Source: Eutypella sp. D-1 (Eukaryota > Ascomycota > Sordariomycetes > Xylariales > Diatrypaceae). Taken from it: DNA of 64,000 nt. Location of the stretch: NCBI GenBank assembly GCA_023313575.1, contig JAJTTP010000024.1:434001-498000 (forward strand), written 5' to 3'. The notes beneath the pieces are model-generated. The model saw nothing but the letters and a program-made list of their open reading frames with translations, did no database searches and was not told the origin of the DNA. Positions 1-10,489 of the stretch are shown here, in pieces; position 1 is the first letter of the stretch; each line of letters opens with the position of its first letter. The translations under genes and the position numbers were made by a program.

Positions 1-22
1 AATCTATAATTTTAACAAAATC

Positions 23-1240
23 GAACTTAAGGAATTACAAAAATACCTCGAAAATAAGTTAATAAAAAAATATATTCGACGATTAAAATTATTAATAAAA
101 TACCTTATTATGTTTATGCCTAAAAAGAATAATAAATTATAATTAATAATCGATTATCGATAATTAAATAAAATTATTGTTAAAAACCGAATACCGTTAT
201 TATTTATTATTAAAATAAAAAACCGTTTATATAAAACTAAATAATTTATTACTTTAAACTTTAAGGATAAGTATTACCATATTAAAATTAAACCCGGAGA
301 TAAATAAAAAATAACTTTTAAAACGAAATACGGCTTATTCGAATATTTAATTATGTTTTTCGGATTAATTAATATATTAACATTATTTTAACGCATAATT
401 AACCACGTATTATAAAAATATTTTAATATTTTCGTTATTTATTATCTTAATAATATCCTTATTTATTTAAAATCAAAAAAACAGCATAAAAAGCATGTAC
501 ATAAGGTATTACAAACATTATAAAACATTAACTTATTAATAAAACCCGAAAAAAGTGTATTTTATATATAAAAAATAGAATTCCTCGGATATATTATTAC
601 CCCCGAATATATTAAAATAAACCTTAAGAAAATCGCGATTATTAAGGATTAAAAAGTGCTTACTAATATAAAAAAAGTACAGGTTTTTCTCGGCTTAATA
701 AATTATTATCGGAAGTTTATATAACGATTTAAATATATTATAACACCTTTTACGGAATTAATAAAAAAGGATAAACGGTTTATATAAATTAATAAAGTAA
801 ACGAATTTTTTAAAAAACTAAAAAACGTTATTATTAACGAATTAATATTTATTATATACGATTTTAAAAAACCCGTTAAATTAAAAACTAACGCCTCGGA
901 TTATACCTTCGGAATATAAATTAAATAACGAAATAAAAAAGGAAAATTATACCTTATCGCATTTTATTTTTATAAATTTATTAAAACCGAACTTAATTAT
1001 CCGATTTACGATAAGGAATTTTTTATTATCGTTAACGTATTTAAGGAATTTAGGTATTACCTTATAAAAAATATGCACTAAATTAAAGTTTATACCGATT
1101 ATAAAAATATTGCATATTTTTTTATCACTTAAACTTTTAACGGAAAATAGTTACGATACGCCGAATATTTTACGGAATTCGATTATATTATTATTTATAA
1201 AAAAGGATTAAAAAACGGATAAATAAACGTTATTAACAGG
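23..1240 (+). pseudogene. Gypsy reverse transcriptase / RNase H remnant
   Basis: Frame starting at base 23 reads ELKELQKYLEN, then MPKKN, then KNRIPLL, which match the gypsy RT palm region. KPGDK and YGLFEYL follow. The catalytic YxDD box near base 437 reads YLNNILIY, so both aspartates have become Asn, the result of G-to-A change. EFLGYIITPEYIK and VFLGLINYYRKFI mark the thumb and connection. NYPIYDKEFF and KVYTDYKNI mark RNase H. Numerous in-frame stops make it non-functional. The mutated active site and the stop codons are seen directly; the family assignment rests on motif memory. Confidence 0.88.
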
Positions 1241-1439
1241 TAATTTGTTATGGAAGAAAAATACATATTAATTAAACACGCGGTATTCCGATAAACGTTA
1301 AAAAGATACTTAAAATAATAACAAATTATTACTATTAAGATTATTTAAAATAACTTATATAAATAAATCGAATAATATAATAACGAATTATTAATAAAAA
1401 AATAAATAAAAAAATTATAAATACCATAAAAACTATAAA

Positions 1440-2690
1440 AACAGTTAATATAAAAGATTTACAAATATCTTTTATACGGACACTTAAAAAACCATAAATT
1501 CCTTAAACAATTATAACGAACTTATATATTCGATAAAATAAAATTAATAATATAATAAATACGATAACGATATAATATATACGGAAAAATTAAAACAAAA
1601 TAATATAAACCTTATAGAAAATTATAACCATTACTAATTAATAAATAACCATAAAAGTTTATTACATTTAATTTCATTATTAAATTACCGATATTAAAAG
1701 ATTTAATAATACGTAACGGTTATAATAACATATTTATAATCGTTAACCGATTTATAAAATTTTCTTATTTTATCTTATATAACGAAAATACCGACGTAAA
1801 ATAAATAGCATATATTTTTTTACGACATATTATAATAATATACGGCCTTATATTCGAAATTATTTCCGATAAAAGAATAATATTTATATCGAAATTTTAG
1901 CAAAATTTTATAATAAAATTAGGATTAAACCTTAAGCTTACGATAATTTTTAAACCTTAAATAAACGGATAAATAAAACGAATTAATTAAATATTAAAAA
2001 CCTATTTTCGATAATATATTAATTATAAATAAAATAACTAAGTAAAATGGTTACTTATCGCATAATTAGCTTATAATATAACTTATTACGAAAGTATATA
2101 AATAATACCTATTAACGCTAATTTCGGATTTACCCCGGACGTTTATTAAGATGTTTATAAAAAAGGATTAAATAATATTAAAGCTATGCTGATATCGGAA
2201 TAACTTAAATAATTATATAAAAAAATAAAAACAAAACTCGAACTCGTACGTTAATAAATAAGCAGATATTATAATTAAAAAAGGTTAAAAAAATTAACTT
2301 TTTCGGAAAGAAATATGGTTTATTTAGTTATAAAAAATATTACGATAAAACGATTTAATAAAAAACTCGACTATAAGTATATCGGACCGTACCTAATTAT
2401 TAAAAAAATATTAAAAAATAATTACGAACTGGATTTATTATTAAAAGTTAAGATTTATTTAATTTTTTACATTTCCTTATTTAAGAACGTAATAAATGTA
2501 AATGCTATAAAAATAAAATAAAACGACGTCGAAATAAAAATAAACAAATACGAAGTAAAGAAAATTTTAAACGTATAAATAAAGGATAAATAAATAAAAT
2601 ATAAGGTTAAATAAAAAGGATATAATAATTCCGAAAATATATAAAAACCCGTTAATTACCTGATAAACGCTTAACGCTTTTTAAAAAATT
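1440..2690 (+). pseudogene. Gypsy integrase plus chromodomain remnant
   Basis: The integrase core is visible as DFxxKLP-like text near 1660, NGYNN and NRFIKFSYF near 1720-1760, and ISDKR near 1865. The last is the second catalytic Asp region (SDR in the family). The C-terminal module at 2315-2521 keeps a 68-codon open stretch with KLDYKYIGPY and LKVKIYLIFYISL, equivalent to the family KLxxRxxGPF and HPVFHVSLL motifs. A chromodomain with EVKKIL, KYKVK and KGYNNSEN follows at about 2545-2685, broken by stops. Chromodomains direct chromovirus insertion to heterochromatin in other fungi. Nothing here can be expressed intact. Confidence 0.85.
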
Positions 2691-3350
2691 TTTATTAACG
2701 CCGATAGAAGCGTTAATAAAAATAACATCTTAATTAAAATTACCTGATATATTTATCCTAAATTAATTAAGATCCGGAATAACTTTAGGATTTACCGACG
2801 TTTTAATAAATCCCGTAAAACGCGTATTTTTTACTTAATGCTTTTCCGCCTTTAATTTTTCCAAATCTTTTAGATTATCGATATTATAAAAAACCGTTTT
2901 TATTATCTTTTTATACCATATCTTTTTTTATTTTTAAATACGTCGAGTACGCGCTTTTATACGCTTTTTAACTTTTATAACCTTTTTAAGTTCCGCTTTT
3001 AATTTATAATATTAAAAAAACATTTTAAAAAGCTGCTTAATAATAAGGTTAAAAACGTTACACCGAGGCTGGTTTTTTTAAATATAAAAGGAGTAATAAA
3101 AAAAATCCGATTCCGAAACTTTATACTTAAGGTAACAACGTTTATAATAAAAATAAGGAGCTATATCGGAAAAATTAACGGATAATACGGTAATTAAAAA
3201 AAAATTACGTTACGCAGTTTTTATAAAAGGTTTAATACGTTTAAATATATGACTAAATATGATAAAAAAAGGGAACGTAAAAAAAAAAAAAAAAAAAAAA
3301 CTTATTAAAAGACGTAAAAAAAACGGAACAGGTTTTAAAGATAAAACCTT

Positions 3351-3363
3351 AAAAGGGGAGAAA
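3351..3363 (+). other. Polypurine tract of the gypsy element
   Basis: A run of A and G only (AAAAGGGGAGAAA) lies just upstream of the LTR start. This is the usual plus-strand primer site of an LTR retrotransposon. It helps fix the LTR boundary and the element's orientation. Confidence 0.6.
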
Positions 3364-3366
3364 TCG

Positions 3367-3799
3367 TATTATAACCGGTTAAACCATTAGGCTTAATAGG
3401 GCTAAATATAATAAGAAAAGATCCTTAATTTCAGTTTTAAAGAAAAAGACAGTTATATTAAGGTAAGCCATATGCGTTACATAATTAAAAAAAATCGGTT
3501 AAATCGATAATAATCTTAACGATATTAAATCGTTATATTCGAATACGATCTTAACGATTTAATAATAACTATATATTTTAATATTAGGAATAAAAAATAT
3601 AAATAATATATAGTTACGTTTATTACTTTTTTCCTAAATAATTTTTAAACTTATTAACTTATAATATAACTTAATTACTTAAAGCACCTTTTTTTTTATT
3701 ATCACTAAACGTAATTACTTATTACTTAAAACCCTTAACACTCCTGCTAACATAAACCCCTCGATTGGACTAATAGTTAGGAATAAACCAGCCGTCACA
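3367..3799 (+). repeat. 3' LTR of the gypsy element (copy 1)
   Basis: About 433 bases beginning TATTATAACCGG and ending GCCGTCACA. It matches 7122-7550 along its whole length. Differences visible by eye are mostly transitions (C/T, G/A), with copy 2 the more AT-rich. The position directly after the polypurine tract and chromodomain makes this the 3' LTR. The ends are approximate because the canonical TG...CA termini have been mutated at the 5' side. Confidence 0.8.
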
Positions 3800-5933
3800 A
3801 AAAAGCCGGGCCGTTAAATTACGGTTTTAGTTTTTATTTAATAACCGGGTTATTATAAAATTTAAAAAGGCCGTTATTTATAAATAATTAATTATTATAT
3901 TAATATAATTTTATATCGTAATATTGAACGTAGATAATTTATAATAAATAAGTTATTTTTTTATTAATTTAATAAATTTAAATAGTTAATTATTATTATT
4001 ATTATTATTATTTAACATTTTATAAAAGTTATAAGTTATTATCGTTATTAATAATAATAATATTTATAAAAATTTATTATAATTAAAAAATATTATTTAT
4101 ATAAGAATTTTTTTAAGCACTTATTTTAATATAATAAAATACGATTTTATACGTAAACAGCAGTTTAATATGCTTATGCCTTTATTTTATAAAGGTACAA
4201 AGTACCGGAGTAAAATAAAATGTTATTATATTAATTTATTTTTATTAAAGCTTTTTATAACTTTCGGATTTATATATTTTAAATAAAAAAGTAATTTAAT
4301 AAATAATATTTACTCCGTATATTTTTAAATCTTAATTAATATACAATAAAGGCATTATTATATTACCTGCTTTAATAAACAGCCTTTAGTTTAAATAAGC
4401 ATTTAAATTAACCTGGTTAAAAAAAATTATTTATTTTAACGTTTAAATTTTAAATTAAAATATATTATTTATTATAATATTTAAATAAGTATTAAGTAAA
4501 TTAATTAAAATGCTTTTATTATAATATTTAAATAAGTATTAAATAAATAAATTAAAATATTTTTATTATTATAAATATTAAAATTAAAATTAATTTAATT
4601 AAAATAAATTATTTATTATAACGTTTAAATCTGTTTTAACGTTTAAACTTAACCTTTAAATTAAAATATATTTTTTATTATAACGTTTAAATACGTATTA
4701 AATAAATAAGTTAAAATACCTTTATTACCGTGTTTAATTAAGAATTTAAATTAATTTAATTAAAATATATTATTTATTATAACGCTTAAATTTAATATTT
4801 AAATTAAAACATATTATTTATTACAACGCTTAAATAAGTATATAAACCGGGTAAATACTTTATTATAAAATTTTACGTATTTAAATAAATATAATTAAAA
4901 TAATTTATAACTTTTTTTATTATAAATATTACATATTTTAATTTTTCGGTTATATATTAAAATATTTATTTATCCCGTATAATAATTAATACTTTAATTA
5001 AAAAGGTATTTTATAACGGTAAATCTTAAATCCTTTAAATGGTTTAAATTTATTTTAATTTATTTTATATTTTTTTCGATAAATAATGTTTTAAAAACCG
5101 TTACTTTATATATAAAGTTTATTACTTTTTTAAAATATTTAAAAATATTTAAAATAATTACTTATTATACCGGTTTTAATATTATAAATAAAGTTTTTAA
5201 TATTTTCGAAACCCTTTAAATATTTAAATATAAAATCGGTTATTTTATATTTAATAACGTTACTGTAAACGATATAATTTTAAATTTTATTAATAAATTA
5301 TTAAATTTCGATAAGATATTACGTCGTAATTATTATATTAATTATATTACTAATTTTACCGTTAAGATTTTATTATTTAAAAAAAATTCTGAAATTCTTT
5401 AAATAAATATTAACGGTTAAAAAGTATTAATAAAAACCGAATATACTTTTTAGTTTCAAAATAAACCGGTTAAAATACTTTATAATATTATAATTTATAT
5501 TTATTATTTTAATAAATTTATTAATAAGTTTCGTAATATTTAATTTATAATTTTATTATTTAAATTAATAATATTATTAATATTATTACTAATAATAAAA
5601 TATAATTAAATATATAATTAAATTTTAATAAGTATTATAAATTTTAATTATAAATGTTCGGGATAATTAAAACCGGTTATATTAAACGTAATATTAAAAT
5701 ATTTATTATTATTAAAAATAAATACTAATTAACCGAATACGATTAAAATATTTTAAATTTTATTATAAAACCTTTCGGTTTTTTCGAAATCGTTATTAAA
5801 AAATTTAAAAGTAATAATATTTAAAACGTTTTACCGATATATAAATAATTATTTAAAAACTTTAAAAACTATAAATTATAAGTTAGAAACTTTTTTAATA
5901 TATTTTTAATCAAATTAATATTAAGTTAAGCCA
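3800..5933 (+). mobile_element. Relic hAT-family DNA transposon
   Basis: AT-rich segment between the two LTR copies that carries a hAT transposase remnant (5050-5890). The left edge, next to the LTR end, has AAAAAAGCCGGGCCG. The right side has CAGGGCTGGGC at 5935. Both resemble the GC-rich terminal motifs of fungal hAT elements, but I could not pair them convincingly as inverted repeats or find an 8-base target duplication, so both borders are guesses. Tracts at 4390-4870 repeat a theme around TTATTATAACGTTTAAAT several times, which may be subterminal repeats. Confidence 0.5.
5050..5890 (+). pseudogene. hAT transposase remnant
   Basis: In the frame starting at 5232 the text KIGYF, then NDIILNFI, then NYITNFTVKILLFKKNSEI corresponds to the fungal hAT pattern KIGYF, DNAxxND and GHxxNLAAKAFLFGKDxEA of the RNase H-like catalytic region. 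About 500 bases later, at 5730-5870, a stretch with LTEYD, KPFGFFEIV and NVLPIYK matches the family segment ending in a (V/I)xPxYxxL motif. Stops and frame changes interrupt it. The C-terminal dimerisation domain is not recognisable, so the copy is truncated or too mutated there. The catalytic-region match is the strong part of this call. Confidence 0.72.
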
Positions 5934-7121
5934 GGGCTGGGCAGCTTTATAAAAATAGCTTTATAAAATAACAAAATAATAAAATAATAATACTGCGATA
6001 AAACCTTTAAATAATAACGTAATTATATAAATTAATAAAAGGGTTAAAAAGTAAAGTAATAATAATAAATTTAACCGATTAATAAGGTCCCCGTAATTAT
6101 AAAGTTATTAAACCGGTTATAAGTCCTTTAGGTTAAGATTTATTTACTGGCCTGGGGCTTTTTAATATTTATATTAAAAAAGGGGCAGCTAATTAATCAG
6201 TGGCTTACGGTATAAGCCACCGTATCTCCCCTGCTTTAAGCACCACTATAATATTTAAACGGTTTAAATTAAATTAAATAAATATTATAATAAATTTAAT
6301 AACATTTTTATTTATTTTATCATTATCGTTTTTTATTTTATATTTTAATAAAATTAATTTAAAACAAATTAAAATAATAATTTTAATTAAATTAATTACG
6401 TATTAATTTTTATTAAAAAAGCGTTTTTTAAAATACCGTAATAAATTAAATAAATACTTTAATAAATAAAAATAAAGATTTACTGAAGTTTTAATAAAAC
6501 TAAATACCGTAAATTTTAATATTTATATTTTTATAAATAAATTTAATAATAATAACGTAAAAACTTTTATTATTTATTAAGTTTTAAAAATTAATTATTA
6601 TTTACGGTTTATAAAAATAATTATAAATCTTTCAACCGTTTAAATTATATTTATTAAATATAAACGGTTATTTTTAATAACCGGGGTTATAATTAATAAT
6701 TTATGAAATTATTTAAATATTATAATAATTAAAATATATTAAACTTTTTAATCGTAATATAAAATTAATATAATTACCGATATTAATTAAGTTTTTATAT
6801 TACGGGTAAAAAAAAAGAAAATTTATACATATAAAAATAACCTTTAAAGAATTTTATAAATAAATAATACTTTAAATATATCGAGGATTAAAAAAAGTTA
6901 ATAAAAAAGCTTATAAATTTAAATATAAATTAATAAAATATTAAACATTTATATTATAATATTAATTTTAAGTTTTAATTTTTTTCCCGGGCCATTTTAT
7001 AATTAATTATATTATATTATATTAAAATTAAAATAGCCGTATATATATTATATTATAACGTATTAAAACCGTTAATATAATATAATATAATTAGTTACGT
7101 CTTTAATAAAGGGTGGTAAAA
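5934..7121. repeat. AT-rich RIP-type DNA, unresolved
   Basis: No coding frame recognised. It holds a perfect 8-base hairpin (6200-6220), TAACCGGGG at 6680 that echoes TAACCGGG at 3842, and CCCGGGCC near 6984. The last resembles the CCGGGCC at 3808, so part of this could belong to the same hAT element. Base composition is like the rest of the island. Confidence 0.5.
6200..6220. repeat. Perfect hairpin in the AT-rich island
   Basis: GTGGCTTA at 6200-6207 is the exact reverse complement of TAAGCCAC at 6213-6220, with a 5-base loop. It sits in a less mutated, more GC-rich patch (6180-6240). It could be the end of a small inverted-repeat transposon. Confidence 0.55.
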
Positions 7122-7550
7122 TATTATAACCGGTCGGGCGATTAGGCCGAGTGGGGCTAACATAATTAAAAAAGATCCTTAATTTAAATTTTAAAGAAAA
7201 GAATAGCTATATTAAAATAAGCTATATGCGTTATATAACTAAAAAAGATCGGTTAAATCGATAACAATTTTAACGATATTAAATTATTATATTCGAATAC
7301 GATTTTAATACTTTAATAATAATTATATATTTTAATATTAAAAATAAAAAATATAAATAATATATAATTACGTTTATTACTTTTTTTTAAATAATTTTTA
7401 AATTTATTAATTTATAATATAACTTAATTATTTAAAGCATTTTTTATTATTATTATTAAACGTAATTACTTATTATTTAAAACCCCCAGCACTTTTATTA
7501 ATATAAACCCCTTAACTGGATTAATAATTAAGAATAAACCGACTATTATA
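7122..7550 (+). repeat. Second gypsy LTR copy (copy 2)
   Basis: About 429 bases matching 3367-3799 end to end, including TATTATAACCGG at the start, AAAAGATCCTTAATTT, TATATGCGTTA and AACGTAATTACTTATTA. The preceding AAAGGGTGG may be a decayed polypurine tract. It is either a solo LTR or the 3' LTR of another copy. No primer-binding site or gag was recognised nearby. It forms the right edge of the AT-rich island. Confidence 0.8.
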
Positions 7551-8775
7551 TAAAAAGTATAATCGTTATAACACTGGCTATATCCGTAATAGTTATATCG
7601 TACTAATAAGTGTGTTAAGTTATATTTAATATATTAAGACTTATATTAGGCATAATCGAAAAGAATGCATTACCGTTAACATTTGGTAAACAAATAGTAT
7701 TTAATATTATTTATTTCATTCAACTTATCTGATATTAGGAGCATCGCAAGTACTACCGTGGACTTTTATATAGAATATGAAGTTTCGAATAATAGGGGCA
7801 GAAGACAATAAGAACGAAGCACGTGTTAATATTAACATGGCGCACAGTATGCTCTATACGTAGGTGTCGGTTTCATAATATGTCGATGATCGCGTTATAC
7901 TAGTCGATATTTCTTATAGGGCAAGCTACGTCAAAACGAACTAGAGATGAACGTGAACAGAGATTTGGTAAGAATGAATCTATAGCTGTCATATATGCGA
8001 GGCTATAAGCAATAACATCTTATTGAAATGGAGAATATGACTTGATTTACTTTGAAGGTTCAGCTGTTATACGTGATGGAGGCGTCTTCGCCTCTTATAT
8101 ACATGACGGTCTCGATGTCTCAGTCTTGACCTTCAATTGAACACTCCCTAGGCTATAATCATGAGGATGTCGTAGCTTGTCGCGAAGCAGTGTGGATGGC
8201 ACCACTGGGTGTTTGCTTGGTGAAGACACAATCAGAAGGGTAATTGGATGAGTAATGCAGATGAGCCAAGCCATTATACGGAGGACCAGGTGCATCTGTA
8301 TGATTCTATAGACCTACAGGAATGGGCTCACTAACGCCCAGCGCAAAAGGACTGCCAGCTCAAACTCACAAAACCAGGTCGATAGCACCAAGCGCAATCA
8401 ATCGCAAATACAATACACAAGACGCAATATGCAACATCGATTGAGCAATTAGTAACCTTCAGGATCTTATAAATCAGTTACACGGCATGTATGCTGCATA
8501 GGCACTAATACCCCTGATTGGTCTGACATGCTATAAGCTGAAGCGGGGAACTAGTTCGATCGGACATAGCATCAACCCGATTCATTATAAATCAGCCACG
8601 GGAGGAGGGAGGAGGTAGGTATGTATAAATAAAGATAGTATTTCCAATACAAGAGACGTGTTACGAGCGATAAAGGAGTATATCATCAAGTGTGTACTAC
8701 AAGACGGCTGTACTGAACTTTTTTTAAACTATCCCAACTGCAACACGCATCTCACAAGAGGAGACGCAAGCAACA
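7551..8775. other. Intergenic, normal composition
   Basis: After the repeat island the sequence returns to about balanced base composition. I see no supported gene. The last 150 bases are the promoter and leader of the gene at 8776. Confidence 0.6.
8624..8631 (+). promoter_or_regulatory. TATA-like box upstream of the Gal80-like gene
   Basis: TATAAATA lies 145 bases before the ATG at 8776, a plausible distance for a fungal core promoter with a short leader. Confidence 0.35.
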
Positions 8776-10006
8776 ATGGCACCGATCCGCACAGCAATCA
8801 TCGGGCTCTCCAGCGCCGGGGGCGGATGGGCCAAAAACGCGCACCTACCGTACCTGCTCTCCGCAGCGGGGCGAGCAAAGTACGAGATCATAGCCCTCTG
8901 CAACTCAAGCGAGGAAGCAGCGCGGCAAGCAATCGCAACGCACGGCCTCCCGGCCTCGACGCGGGCGTACGGGCGTCCCGAGGACGTGGCCGCGGACCCG
9001 GACGTCCAGCTCGTCGTCTGCTCCACGCGCGTCGACCGCCACTACGACACCGTGCTGCCTAGCGTGCGCGCCGGAAAGGACATCTACGTCGAGTGGCCAC
9101 TGGCGCACGACGCCGCGCACGCCGTCGAGCTCGCGGATCTCGCGCGCGCGAAGGGCGCCCGCACTGTTGTTGGGCTGCAGGGCTGGTTTGCACCTGCGGT
9201 GCTCCGTGTTCGCGAGCTCGTCGAGTCTGGTCGCATCGGCAAGGTTTTGAGTAGTGAGGTTCGCGCCTCGGGCGGCTCGCTCGACCGCTCTGTTTACCCG
9301 CTCTTCATCAAGTACTTCGCCGACGCCAAGATCGGCGGGAACCCGTTTACTATCGGCTTCGGCCATCGTAAGTTCAAACACACACACACACACATACTAG
9401 ATTTGTTAGTTCTGAGGACCACATTGTTAACCCACCCTTTCCGCAAACACAGTCTTCGACTATGTCCAATTCGCCCTCGGCGACGTACAAGAGGACCTGG
9501 AGTCACGACTGCAAGTCCAGCGACCAGACGTGAAAATCCGGGACCCGTCGAGCGGCGAGATCGTCGAGACCGTGCGGACCACGGTCCCCGACCTGGCCAT
9601 CGCAACGGGAACACTGCAGCCCTCCCCGCACGTGGCGCCGGGCGCGACGCTACTGTCGCGCTACCGCCGGGGCCAGGCGTTCAAGGGCGAAGCGCCGCTC
9701 GTGTGGACGGTGACGGGGGAGACGGGGGAGCTGCGTCTCACGGCTACCGGCGGGCCCGCACTCAACGCCATGTCGCACGGCGAGCCCGTCGCTATCGAGG
9801 TCTACGACTTTGCGACTGAGACACTCGAGGATGTCGGCTGGGAATGGGATGAGGCCCGCAGCGATCTCCCTGTTAACGCGCGCAATATCGGCGCGCTGTA
9901 TGAGGCTTTTGCTAAGGGCGATGATAGCCGGTATCCTACTTTCGATCATGCTGTCAAGAGACATCGCCAGTTGGAGACGATGTTGGCGAAGTTTTCGCCG
10001 AAATGA
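8776..10006 (+). CDS. Gal80-like NAD(P)-binding oxidoreductase (Gfo/Idh/MocA family)
   Basis: Two exons, 8776-9367 and 9453-10006, join across an 85-base intron (GTAAGT donor, CACAG acceptor) to give 381 residues. The N-terminus is a Rossmann fold (TAIIGLSSAGGGWAKNAHL). The usual family EKP motif reads VEWPLA here. As I recall, yeast Gal80 also has Trp at the Lys position, so a co-regulator or a non-standard enzyme is possible rather than a classical dehydrogenase. QGWFAP, IGKVLS and the TIGFGH/LFDYV junction across the intron also fit the Gal80 branch. Members act in the cytosol or nucleus; the ligand here is unknown. The intron contains a CA repeat. The next gene, APC1, is convergent. Confidence 0.85.
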
Positions 10007-10489
10007 GGTGGCTGCTGGTAGTTGTGGTCTCAGTTTGCGACATAGCCTTGTTTAGTTTCTTAATTTGATCGGTAAAGTAGGCTGGTAGCAAGCCAAGTAG
10101 TAACATGATGAATGAATCTATTTATTCGAGAAAATGACCCCTGCGACATGTTGATCTGGTTCATGATAGCTCGTTACGATGTGGATAGAATCAAAAGATA
10201 CTCAACGTATCTACGCAGTACCTTGCTAGATTATATATCTAGTACGCCTTTGAAGCTCTGTTCACATCATGGGATTCCGTAACCGCCCCAATCCCCAGTG
10301 CCAGCGGGCGACATATGCATGTCCCGGGTCAGAAGACCTAGACTCACTGGTGCCATAACAGGGTCAATGGCACTTATACAGTCTCGATAAACATCCATGA
10401 TCAGGCGAAACCGGATGCAGACCAAGAACTGCGTTATCATCTCCCCCTTCAAGCATAACTATCTAACGGCCATCACATGTATGTGTCTC
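10007..10489. other. Convergent intergenic region
   Basis: Terminator space between the Gal80-like gene and APC1. No further gene or strong motif seen. Confidence 0.6.

Larger units (their letters stand above)
1..3799 (+). mobile_element. RIP-degraded Ty3/gypsy chromovirus, 5' part off the window
   Basis: One conceptual frame, interrupted by many TAA and TAG codons, reads as a Ty3/gypsy pol polyprotein. The order is reverse transcriptase (about 20-900), RNase H (about 900-1150), integrase core (about 1500-2250), integrase C-terminal region (2315-2521) and chromodomain (about 2545-2685). A purine tract (3351-3363) and a 3' LTR (3367-3799) follow. The order RT, RNase H, integrase, chromodomain defines chromoviruses. 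The gag and protease parts and the 5' LTR would lie before base 1. DNA is extremely AT-rich and CpA is rare, as expected from RIP, so the copy is dead. Confidence 0.9.
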
